A stretch of 64,000 bases of DNA from Gnetum montanum (Eukaryota > Streptophyta > Gnetopsida > Gnetales > Gnetaceae). The stretch lies in NCBI GenBank assembly GCA_015680685.1, contig MNCI01035130.1:582440-646439 (forward strand), read 5' to 3'. Each line of letters begins with the position of its first letter. Position 1 is the first letter of the stretch. Positions 1 to 10,199 of the stretch are shown here, piece after piece. The notes beneath the pieces are model-generated. The model was not told the origin of the DNA, searched no databases, and saw only the letters and a program-made list of their open reading frames with translations. The translations under genes were made by a program, and so were the position numbers.

Positions 1-734
1 TCTACCATATGTGATCCAAAAGCTCTTACTACATAATTTTGCATAATTAAAGATGCTGTGGCTACTCTCTAATTATACAAAATTATATAGATCACTAGTT
101 ATAATTCATATGCAGAAAATCATGCATACATATACAAAAATAACCATAAAATTGACAAATTACCAAATTCAACATGGTGTAAACATAATTTTATCAAAAT
201 ATTAAACAACTTTATGGTATAAACATAATTCTTTCAATTATTCTAGCCCAAGGTACCTAGGTGGAGGCCAAAGTGCCAAAATAAAACCCTATAGAACAAC
301 GCTAATTCATTGGCCAACATGAAAAAATACCAGAAATCATAATAATAATGATGAATGCTGAATATGCAAGTCGGAATGGAAAAAGTGCATACATAATTCA
401 CAAAATCTAGCTATGCACAGAGGGAATAAACATCTGTTAGCCTTAAGACTACTCAAGTTAAACCAAATCGTGCTCAACCTTTGAAAACATTTACATACTA
501 ATAAGCTATTGCAGGCCAACGATGCAAATAGCAGACTATTGCACAAAGAAAAATTGCACATTATCCTTGTTCATAGGCTAGAATATTGAGAGACATCAAA
601 GATGATGGTACATCTAGCTATTTCTTTTGTATTTATTTTTGTGGGTGAACCTAGCATTTCAATACCAAGTGAAGCAATTTTAGGAAACAAACATATTTCT
701 TGGTTATCTTAACTTTATAAAGATACCTCCTTCA
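1..734. other. AT-rich sequence, no gene recognised
   Basis: This stretch is AT-rich and broken by stops in all frames; the two short open frames in it have no recognisable motif. It may be the outer end of the repeat that begins to match its partner at about 735, but I see no convincing match to the partner copy before that point. Confidence 0.5.
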
Positions 735-2640
735 ATTGAATCATTAAGTACACATAACCTTAATGATTCAACATCTAACAAATTCTAATCAAAACAAATT
801 AACTAATCTATCCATTAACCTATTAACAAAGAGACTAGTATGGATCCAACTTAGTTTTAAATGTATTAGAATATTATCATGTATACCTAATTAATTTTCC
901 AATTGCTAAGTTAAAATCTAAACTACCTTGGTTATGTATTTATTATTAGTCTTAAATTGAAATATACTAGTTCTAGAGGTGTCACTTAGGAGAAATTTAT
1001 AATGTTTTAGGGTCATCAAATAAAGGAAAGAACTAATGAGCCATGGATCATCCTCTTTTATAATATGAAACCTACAATAAAAGCTATAGTGATTTATCCT
1101 ATTGGGTGTCAAATATCAAGCATCTCGAGGAAGCCCATCTTCAACAACGCATACACTGTGGTGTTAGCTTCTTACATCCAAAAATCTATATGTATATCCA
1201 AATAAGAAAAAAAAATTAATGATGGAGGAACATAAAGATAAACTGATAGGTCTAATAATTAACTTCTTGCCAAGATTAACTAGCCAATAAAGTTCAAGCC
1301 CATATATTGAGTTGAAAAAGAGTAACATGTATCAAACTAAGCTAAATTAATTACCAATAAAAATGAGGAACAAGAAATATTAAATAAAAAGAGTATGATG
1401 ACTTCATCATGACTTGTGATGGCTATCCACAATCTAATTATAACTCATGATATGCTTATAATACTAATACATAAAAATTAAGATAAAAATTTGTGATCAT
1501 GACCTAGCCATGACTCATGATAGATGACCATGACTTGATCGTGATCTATGGTTAATTAACATGATTATGACATAACTCAAAAAGGTAGAAACAATAATGG
1601 AGACATATTACAACTTTATCATGACTTATGGTGATAGACCATGACTTGTGGTTCTAGATCATAATCCTACCATGACTCATGGTTCTAGATTATGATCACA
1701 ATACAAAAAGTAAAAAATAAGAAGAATTATCTTACCAATAATTAATTACAACTCGTTGTATATGACCATGACCTAATTGTGACATATAGTAATCTTGTGG
1801 TATTGCAAGTTACATGTAATATAGACTATAATTGATTTAGAAATGTTGAACACAAACCACAACTCCATCATGTTTGTACCCTAAGTCATTATCAATGCTC
1901 ACAATGTGAACATGAGTCATGGTGCATGTTGGTAGCCATACTATAACCTATGGTTAACTTATGATTTGGTATGGAATTCATAAAGATGTCAAAAATGACA
2001 AAAAGAGTTAGCTATAATTAATAAGAAACTTTGGTGATAAGAAGAACAAGTTTTAGCAAGTATAGATGGCTTAGAAATGAGGGGAAAGAGGGCACAAGAC
2101 AATGACATAATAAATGAAGAATTATAATGTTCAACAAATTCATCAAAATCTCATCATACTCTAGAAACTTAAAATCTCATGAAATGAATGGAATCCAAAA
2201 GGACTAAAGCTAAAATGAACATGATGGAATGAAGAAGTTAGTAGTACATACAATATTTAACCCCCAAAAATTTTTTATAAGATTTTCTTATAAAAACCTT
2301 AATTCAAAATTGGTGAATTACATAAATATTATACAAAAATAAGAATAGAAAATTAAATTAAAAAAATTATGTAATCTAATGATCAAAGAAAATCCAAATG
2401 TCTAGATAAAATTTTATATAGATCTATAAAGTTAAAAAATATCCACCCACATTGATTATGTATAAAAATCCTATGAACCTAAATAAACAAAAAAAGGAGC
2501 TAAGATTACTCACTCAAAATCGAAGCATAAAATTCACATAATACATGGAGCTCAACTATGAACTCTTGCTACCCAACACTCATGAACTAGCAAAAATTTC
2601 ATGCACCATGGAATAGTGTAGTAACATGTCTTAGTCTTGA
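735..2640. repeat. Left copy of a long repeat, probably an LTR of a minus-strand gypsy element
   Basis: The sequence runs colinear with 16845-18630. Matching landmarks include 'aagtacacataa' followed by 'aatgattcaaca', the 'gtcaaatatcaa(g/a)catctc' stretch, the catgactcatgg-rich block, 'caaaatctca', and 'aacactcatgaactag'. The copies are strongly diverged, with many indels, so this is an old pair. The right copy starts next to a primer-binding-site-like sequence at about 16176-16200, so an LTR pair flanking the gypsy remains at 10.2-16.2 kb is the simplest reading. Two independent insertions of one repeat are the alternative. Confidence 0.55.
1400..1980. repeat. Degenerate tandem 'catgact(c/t)atgg' repeat block
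   Basis: Variants of 'accatgacttgtggt' and 'catgactcatggt' recur irregularly every few tens of bases, often followed by 'ctagatcataat'. The same block lies at the same relative place in the partner repeat (about 17480-18060). It is therefore an internal subrepeat of the LTR-like unit, not a separate insertion. The units are too diverged to give a clean period by eye. Confidence 0.5.
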
Positions 2641-3686
2641 AAAGAATTAATTATATAATTATTTAAGATATGAAAATCTTAAAACATTACATAATAAAAA
2701 TTAAATTGATGGCAAGAAAATATAGTAGGAAAAGTAGTAGGCATTTATAAAATAGGCACATTAGGATGAGAAAAAATATAATAAACTATAAACCATTATC
2801 AAGATTGTGATAATAGCTCCATGTACTCCAAACCTAACTTGTATACTAAGAAAATCAAGATGAACTCCTATTATTGAAGGAAAATTTATAGAAAAAAATA
2901 GTAATCGAATATAATTGTGATGGTAATCATGTAATTATATATACTAGTATAAAAATAAAAAATATAGAAAAATATAATAACATCCAAAAACATTAGGCTT
3001 TATTACTACATAAATTGTAAAATACTAACAAAATGATTAAATATGAAGCATAAAATAAAATTGACCTGTACCAAAATAGATAAATTAAAATACCAAATAC
3101 ATATCATAATGCCCAAACTTCAACTATATATTACAACATAGAATCAACTCAAATTGAAAAACATAATGACAATAAATAATCTTAAATTATAATACTAAGC
3201 ATCATATACCTCTTCTATATCCTCCTCATCTAAATTATCATAATCACCTAAAAATTGCATAAAAAACAAAGGCAATGAGTCCTAAGATTAAATAGGATAA
3301 ACAAACAAGAAAGATACTACCTTATGAGTTTTCGTTGAAGGTATCAAGTAGCTCAACATTCATGCCCATGGGTAGTTACAAATAAATGTTAGCCAAAGAA
3401 ATAAAAGAACAAAAATAGAAGCAAATGATCACAAAATCGTAAATTAGGAGATTTTTGAATAATAATAATCAACATTACCACCACTAACCAAACCCATGAG
3501 AAGAATAAACAAAGGAAATATAACTACAATAATATGCTTCATGCTATAAGTACTAGGTCTCACTATTATATGCTTCATTCTATGGTCATTGTATATATAT
3601 GATACTTATCATGATATGCTTCATGATGTAAGAGTCTAGCTCACCACCATGATATGTTTCATGCTTTGATCACCACAAAATTTTGA
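2641..3686. other. AT-rich sequence between repeat copy and LTR element, no gene
   Basis: Very AT-rich and without an open frame of note. Tatatat and catgatatgcttcatg runs occur near 3530-3660. It may be the weakly preserved end of the left long repeat. No coding similarity was recognised on either strand. Confidence 0.45.
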
Positions 3687-4255
3687 TGTTCCCATTCCCA
3701 AATGGTGTTGCTACATAACGAAGATGGAGCCTCTTCATAACGAGTGTTATCATTATCGTAACAAGACCTGAAAGGGGAGTTGTAATTAAGACCCGAAAGG
3801 ACATGTTGTAATAATGGACATGTCTCTTGAGGTAACCTTTAGGGTTTTAAATTAAGGTATTTATACTTGGGGGCTAGAGGTCATATTAGCATGGAGTTAT
3901 AGAGCCGGTAAAGGTGAGTAACAAGTGTCATGTGAACTAGAAAAGGAAGAGGATTGGTCATCCCTTTTGGCCAGTAATAAGCCTAATTGTGGTGGAAGTT
4001 CTAGATTTCCTCTAAGGGATAGATGAAGAAGGAAGAAAATCCCAAGGAACACTCTTAGAGCATGATCGAGATACACTACTCCACATCAATAAAGAATTCT
4101 TTTCTTTTTTCTTATGCATGTTCCTTGTTATTCGTTTTACACATAATGTCAAATGTTACATATATTGGACATTTGGTATATTATCTTCTTATGCATAATG
4201 TCTAATATAATGTATATTTGATGTTTTTCATGACATCCAGGAATGGGATGTCACA
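3687..4255 (+). repeat. 5' LTR of the CCR4-carrying element
   Basis: Matches 8837-9350 over its whole length with divergence. Shared landmarks include 'attatcgtaacaaga', 'ggtgtttatac' (as 'ggtatttatac' here), 'ccaaggaacactcttaga' and 'aataaag(a/c)attctttt'. It ends '...gatgtcaca' directly before the primer-binding-site-like sequence. It is 569 bp, against 514 bp for the partner; much of the difference lies near its end, where a 'cataatgtc(a)aat' unit is duplicated. Confidence 0.7.
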
Positions 4256-4272
4256 TTTAGTATCAAAGCGAA
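4256..4272 (+). other. Primer-binding-site-like sequence (initiator Met tRNA type)
   Basis: Reads tttagtatcaaagcgaa immediately after the LTR end. It resembles the common plant retrotransposon primer site TGGTATCAGAGC with two or three changes. Its position directly after the first direct repeat is what makes the call. Confidence 0.55.
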
Positions 4273-6074
4273 CCACAATCCAAGGACTACTTAGAACCAT
4301 GGATCAGCTACAACCTAATGATTAACCATGAAGCCAAGATCCAAGAAGAGCCATAGACCACCACTAGATATGTCATATGTCCAAGATGATCTATACATAT
4401 ACAAAAAGAACCATGAAGTGTATCATGTTCAACATAAATCCCACCATCCAAGATTCATTCAAGAATATCAATGATTAGGATATTTAACTATGCCTCATCA
4501 AGGTACATTAACTACAAGAAACATTGATAAAACACTGATCCAAGTAACTCTTACCCATCTTATATTATTATTAGAATGTGATGGATTCATGTCATTGTTA
4601 AGTTCCTTTTAGAAGGTTAGTAATCATGAGATGGTCTCATTTGAAAATTAGTGTCCTAAATACCTTACCCCTATAAACTTGGCAATACTCATATTACCTA
4701 GGACCTATGAATTGGTAAATTTAAGGGATTCAACCTGGTCACAATAGTATCTCATCCCTACTCAACCAATAAGATTCATTGTGATGAGATTCATACAAAA
4801 ACCATTACTTAAGGGGTAATGTTGTGATGCCTTTCTGATCATTATTACCTAGGATATAATCTTGATGTGAGAGGGTAAGATTATATCATACTAATCCAAT
4901 CATAAGGTAAAAATATTATGTTTTTTTTTTAAGGGTTGGAATATCATTTATGATTTTTGGAGTTATCTTGAAGTCATCGTTTAATCTATGTGTTAGCCTA
5001 GGAATGTTAATTTGGCAAAATAAGCTATTTTATTCCTTTAAAATCTTCAAATTTTAAATTATTTTTTTGGACCCTAAAACCATACCAAAATCATATTAGT
5101 CATCAAGATGATCCCAATGGGAAAAATTTTGTTCCAATCAAACATATGGATTATGAGATATTGATGTTTAAAGTTTTTTGTTATTCATGTCCAAATAAAA
5201 TAATAATAATAAGTAAAAAAAATGGAAGGTTGCATGTTTCAATCCCAATCCCAAAATGATTTGAAAGAAATATAAATAAATTTAAAATATATTTTTTAAA
5301 AATTTTAAGAGGGTCACATCACCCTGCAGGGCTTCACAACCCTACATGAAGACATGCCACCCTTTACAGGGTAACATAACTTCGTACAGGCTCATGCTGG
5401 CCCGTAGGGCCTTGTAGCCAATAGCATCTACTATCATTGCAAGGTAGAGAAACCTTCATGTGTGTTCTTCTCTATTTCCTATCTACCTATCGTCCTCAAT
5501 TGTTATCCATTGACACTCTCCTACTACTCCCTTGCTTTCCTACTACCATTATTGCATGTCATTCCAGATGGCCATTTTCCATTGCTATGTGCTACTAAGA
5601 AATCATCATCTCCTACCTCCTCCCCATCATGGATCATCTACCATGGACTTCCTACCACCAACATCACCTAAAACCTAGGCCCAACCCCCTCCATGTCGTA
5701 GACCATCTTCAAGTACACATTGAGTAGCATGAGCATCATGAGTAGACTAATGGTGGACAAGCCCATGAACACGACGATTCACCAACCTCTAGGAAGAAGG
5801 GGTTATGAAAACACTCACCATCATTATGTTGCCATGTCATGCTACTCATTCCTATGATGCTTACCATCTACCTTGCATCATTCATTGCCTTTCTCATTAT
5901 TTTTATTAACCTTCTCATTGCCTAGCACTACCACCACGATAACCACTATTATCACTAGTGTAGACTTTTCCACTGCTAGCTATCCCCATCATAGCCTTCA
6001 CTACTACCTGCGTCACTATTATTGCTAGTGCCACCTCCATAACCTACACAGTCACTAAAACTTCTAGTAGCCTA
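4273..6074 (+). other. Internal region of LTR element, no coding match
   Basis: No retroviral domain was recognised on either strand. The sequence is full of stops apart from a 69-codon open frame at 5462-5671 that is serine-, leucine- and proline-rich and has no motif I can name. From about 5460 to 6070 it is richer in C on the plus strand, with many 'ccaccatcac' and 'catcatgg'-like words. Confidence 0.5.
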
Positions 6075-6360
6075 TGGTGTCTTGTGGGCACCATGAACAT
6101 CATGGAATGCTACCTCCCAAAGAGCTTCTTGGGCATCGCAAACACCATGAAATGCTACCTTTCATGAAGCTCTATAGATACTACAAATATCATGGAATGA
6201 TGCCTCACACAGAGCTCTATGAACATCATGGACATTGTGTAATGTTGCCTCCTATAGAGCTCCGTTGACACCATGAATACCATGGAATGCTACCTCCCAC
6301 AAAGCATAATGGACACTATGAAAACCATGGAATGTTGCCTCTCATGGAGCTCTACAAACA
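6075..6360 (+). repeat. Minisatellite inside the LTR element
   Basis: A degenerate unit of roughly 45-55 bases recurs about five to six times. It is built on 'caccatgaacatcatggaat', 'gctacctccca' and 'agagctct'. Frames through it read as histidine-, methionine- and glutamate-rich repeats with no known domain. Confidence 0.6.
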
Positions 6361-7296
6361 TCACCAGCTAGCCATACCATCAACTGTTAAATTTTATGTT
6401 AGTTAATAGGAAATTTGAAAATATTGGTAGAATAGGAAGTAAAATTAAATTCACAACATGGATAGAAATTTGCAAGAAAAATGAATTTGAAACCTTGATA
6501 ACAAGTAAGATAAGAATACTATAATTAAGCATGCTTGCTCTGGAGTAGTACTAGGATGGATGACTTCCCGAGAAGTCTTGTTTTCTATGCCTAATTTTTT
6601 TAACTCTAGAAGCCATAATTTTTAATTTTAGAATGATTTTTTAACAAAAAAAAAAGAGTCATTTCCTATAGATTTCAACTCCTTAGATTCAATGGTGTAG
6701 TTAGATCTATGCCATGAAACTCTAAAAATTAGTTTTTACTCCTTGTTCGACATGGTGCCTTAAGATCCTTAGAAGCTTAATACTCCTTGCCCAACATGAT
6801 GCCTCAAGATCCAAAAAAGCTCAATTTTAGCATACAATGTTCATTTTTAACATTTGAATAATAATTTATAACCATTATCAACCTTCTAAAATGAATATCA
6901 AGGTCAGCTTTATCATCTAGGTACTCACAAATTCAATGATACCTTAAATCATTCCTTAAGAGGCCATAGCATAGACTAGCTAATTATACCTACCAATTTA
7001 ATTATCAAGACTTACAAATTTAACCTCTTAAACATTAAGATTAAGTGTTTTCCCAATGTAGATAGATAGTCTTAGCTTCCTAAGCCTCTAGTTTGTCATT
7101 AGTTACACTACCAAAGTCAGTGTCTTAAGGGGGGTAGACAAATTGTTAAGAATTAGATAATGTAGTTATATATTACAAAAATCATTTTATAAATCAGTTG
7201 GTAAACAAGAATGATTAAGAAGATGTATATCAATTTTTCTTGCAATTAAATAATATCATAGAACAACATGAAAAGTCATAAAATCGTTCCAACAAG

Positions 7297-8380
7297 ATGT
7301 ATACCTTAAAGAGTAATGACCCAGAAGAGATTCCAAGAATTATAATGAAAGTTGCAACATACAACATGCTTGTAAGATCCCTAGCCAATAAGAGACAACA
7401 TCTACTATGTTTATTATGCACCTTGGATTGGCATGAATATCAATATCCACACATCTTAGCAAAGTTACAAGATTTGGATGCTAATTTATTATGCTTGCAA
7501 GAAGTCTTGCCATGGGAATTTCTATACGAATTGCAACCAAACTTGGGAAAGATAAGATACAAAGGTATTTATAAGCAAAAAGGTTCTCGTGGAAGTTCTT
7601 ATTTTGAGCCATACATATTAGCCTATTGCAAAAATCACAAAATGAGGGTTGCACAATTGTTTATAAAGAATCCAAGTTTGAATTAGTACAAATATTTGAA
7701 TGGAGTTTAGAAGATACGATTTTTGAAATCCCAAAACTTCAAGTCATGGAAAAGAAAGAATGGTCAAGTTTCTAGAGAAACCACATAGCTTTGGTAGTGA
7801 TTCTAAAAAACTAGTTATTATAAAGCTATGTATGTATAACTAACACACATTTAATTCCCAAATCAACATGTCCATATGTTAGATTGTGCCAAGAAGCATA
7901 CCTGAGTAATAAAATAGAGGAAAGTTTAATAGTGTTTATCAATTCTTAAAATATGAGTGTATAAAATAATCCTTGGAAGATGAATCTGAATTGAAGAAGA
8001 TGTTTTCATCAATTCAACATGAGATCCCATTGGCCAATGCATATTCTGCTTACTTTGAATTTTTAATGGATAAATTAAATCTCAAAATTCTGAAATCGAT
8101 GATGTTGATGGATAGTACTCATCAAGAACCATAGTTCAATAATTACTCTATCATGATTAATGATGATGGATCAACAACATTATTCATTGAGATCCTAGAT
8201 TATATGTGGTATAATGTTTGATTCATCAAAGTTACCAAATTACTAAAGTTGATTTCTAAGGAAATAGTTGAGAAGAAGCAAAATCAAGCCCTTCCATGGT
8301 GAACAAGACCATCCGATCATATACAACTTATCAAAGAACTACAATTATTTCCATTGATTGCCAAGGTTGATCAAGATTAG
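7297..8380 (+). pseudogene. CCR4-type endonuclease/exonuclease/phosphatase pseudogene (intronless)
   Basis: The first 129 codons are open and read as the start of a CCR4/Angel-like exonuclease domain. The first strand reads VATYNMLVRSLANK, then LDANLLCLQEV carries the metal-binding Glu, then SRGSSYFEPYILAYCKNHK. After a frameshift near 7650 the family pattern continues with YKESKFELVQIFEWS (about 7665), IQHEIPLANAYSAYFEF (about 8010), LDYMWYN (about 8195) and the terminal catalytic-type motif PSDHIQLIKEL (about 8310). Known CCR4 proteins are mRNA deadenylases with this Mg-dependent fold. Here several stops and shifts make the copy dead. The whole catalytic domain fits in about 1.1 kb without introns, so it derives from processed RNA. 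It ends about 450 bp before the 3' LTR. The exact subfamily cannot be assigned by eye. Confidence 0.75.
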
Positions 8381-8817
8381 GAAGTATCTTAACCTTACTC
8401 TTATTTTATGATTTTCATAATTTTATTTATTTGTTTAATGTATGTTTTAATTAGATAAGTAAAATATCTAAGTAAATGCAAGTTAAGAATAAGGATTTTC
8501 CCTACCTTCACTTGGATAACCAAATATGAGTTGCATCTTATGTGACTTTGGATAGGACTAGTGATTGATGGTTGATAGATCTTTAATTCAACTCTTTTCA
8601 TTATGTTCAAAAATGAGATAATTATTGATAAAATAATATTTGATACTTATATAAATTCTTGTCACATATATTTTTCTTGCAAAGTAAGCAAGAGAACATT
8701 CAGATATATGACTTCAAGCCCAATGAAAAAATCAAAATATGTAAGCATAGAAGAAAAAAGAGCATTGCAGCTCAAAAAATATTGTGAATGTAGACTTGCT
8801 CAAGGATGAACAAAACC

Positions 8818-8836
8818 TAAAGGGGGTATATTATAA
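8818..8836 (+). other. Polypurine tract before 3' LTR
   Basis: The run aaagggggta lies a few bases upstream of the TGT start of the second LTR. That is the expected site for plus-strand DNA priming in LTR elements and supports the plus orientation of the element. Confidence 0.55.
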
Positions 8837-9350
8837 TGTCCCCATTCCCAAATGGTGTTTCTGCATCACAAAGATGTAGCCTCTTCATAACAAGTATTAT
8901 CATTATCGTAACAAGATGTGAAAGAAGAGTTGTAATTAAAACTAAAAAGGGAATGATGTGATAACAAACATTCTCTTAAGGTGACCTTTAGGTGTTTGAC
9001 ATAAGGTGTTTATACCCAAGGATTAGAGGTCGTATCAGCATGGAATTGTAGAGCCAATAAGGTGAGTAATGGATGGTGGGTGAAGCAAGACAAGAAGAGG
9101 ATTAACCATCCCTTCTTGCCAGTAATAGGTCTAACTATGGTGGAAGTTATGGATTACCTCCAAGGGATAGATGCCTAAGGAAGAAAACCCCAAGGAACAC
9201 TCTTAGAACATGATCTAGATACACTATTCCACATAAATAAAGCATTCTTTCCTTTTTTCTTTTGCATTTTCTCTGTTAATATCTTTATGTATAATGTCAA
9301 ATGTTACATATATTTGACATTTGCCATGACATCCATGAACAAGATGTCAA
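8837..9350 (+). repeat. 3' LTR of the CCR4-carrying element
   Basis: Diverged direct repeat of 3687-4255, starting tgtccccattccc and ending '...gatgtcaa'. The sequence after it (aatagtataaaag) faintly resembles the primer-binding site that follows the other copy. This copy could therefore alternatively belong to a second element; see findings. Confidence 0.65.
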
Positions 9351-10199
9351 AATAGTATAAAAGTTTAGCTAAATTGATTGTCAATCAAAATAATCAAATT
9401 CCTAATAAAATAAACAGATATATGATCTAGGTGGTAGGGAGAGGAATTTAATGTATAGTCAAATGATGGATGAGTTTAAAACTTATATTTACCAAGTGAA
9501 TGGTATTATGATAAAGTTAACAATCATCACTTTAAACACCATTCTTGTGTAAAATGGAAAATCATTAGCATGGATTTCATCACTAGATTTTCATAATGAA
9601 AAGTTGATGTGAGATCTTCTAAAAGAATAAGCTAGTAACAAACTAAAAATAAAGAAAAAATATAAAAATATAAATTACCCAAACAAGCATACCAAACCAA
9701 GGTAGTACCCCATGTGCGAATGACCAATCTAGTGCTTAATACTTGCTAACTCAAAACTCCAATAAAAGCAATTACTGGACGTCTTAATTAAATGATAATT
9801 CAAAATACCAAAAATATTTTTAAATTATTAACATAAAAATTTATAAAAATACTACCACAAGAAAGAAGCATAAAATTTAATAAAATAAAATGAAAGAAAA
9901 AGGTACAAATAACCTTATGATATTTCAAAAGTAAAAAGTTGAATAAAAAGAAACACAACTCATAAACCATAGTCAATAATAACTAAGAGGTAACAAGCAT
10001 AGATATAGGTTAGTAGAGAAGGCATTGATGGTTCAAACCATAAACATATTAAAGGATAAGAAATGTCTAGAGTAAGGATGTTATATTCTCCTTCCCTTAG
10101 GAATATTCCTCTTAGAAAATCATAGGGTGTAAAATATATAGATCTTTCTCTACTTCCCATATTATCTCTTATACTTCATGTCTTTTCCAAATCACTTTT
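9351..10199. other. AT-rich sequence, no gene recognised
   Basis: No coding match was seen. It lies between the 3' LTR and the integrase end of the minus-strand gypsy remains. It may be the 3' untranslated part of that element or the continuation of its LTR. Confidence 0.4.

Larger units (their letters stand above)
3687..9350 (+). mobile_element. Old non-autonomous LTR retroelement carrying a CCR4-like gene copy
   Basis: Two direct repeats of about 0.5 kb (3687-4255 and 8837-9350) bound a 4.6 kb internal region. Both begin TGT(T/C)CCCATTCCCAAATGG. The first is followed by a sequence close to the initiator-Met primer-binding site (tttagtatcaaagcg, canonical TGGTATCAGAGC). The second is preceded by a purine tract (aaagggggta, about 8818-8827). 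Inside I recognise no gag, protease, RT or integrase. I do recognise a minisatellite (6075-6360) and an intronless, broken CCR4-type nuclease copy (7297-8380). The LTRs differ by many substitutions and indels, so the insertion is old. I could not identify a target-site duplication. It lies inside or next to the minus-strand gypsy ruin, so nesting is likely. Confidence 0.7.
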
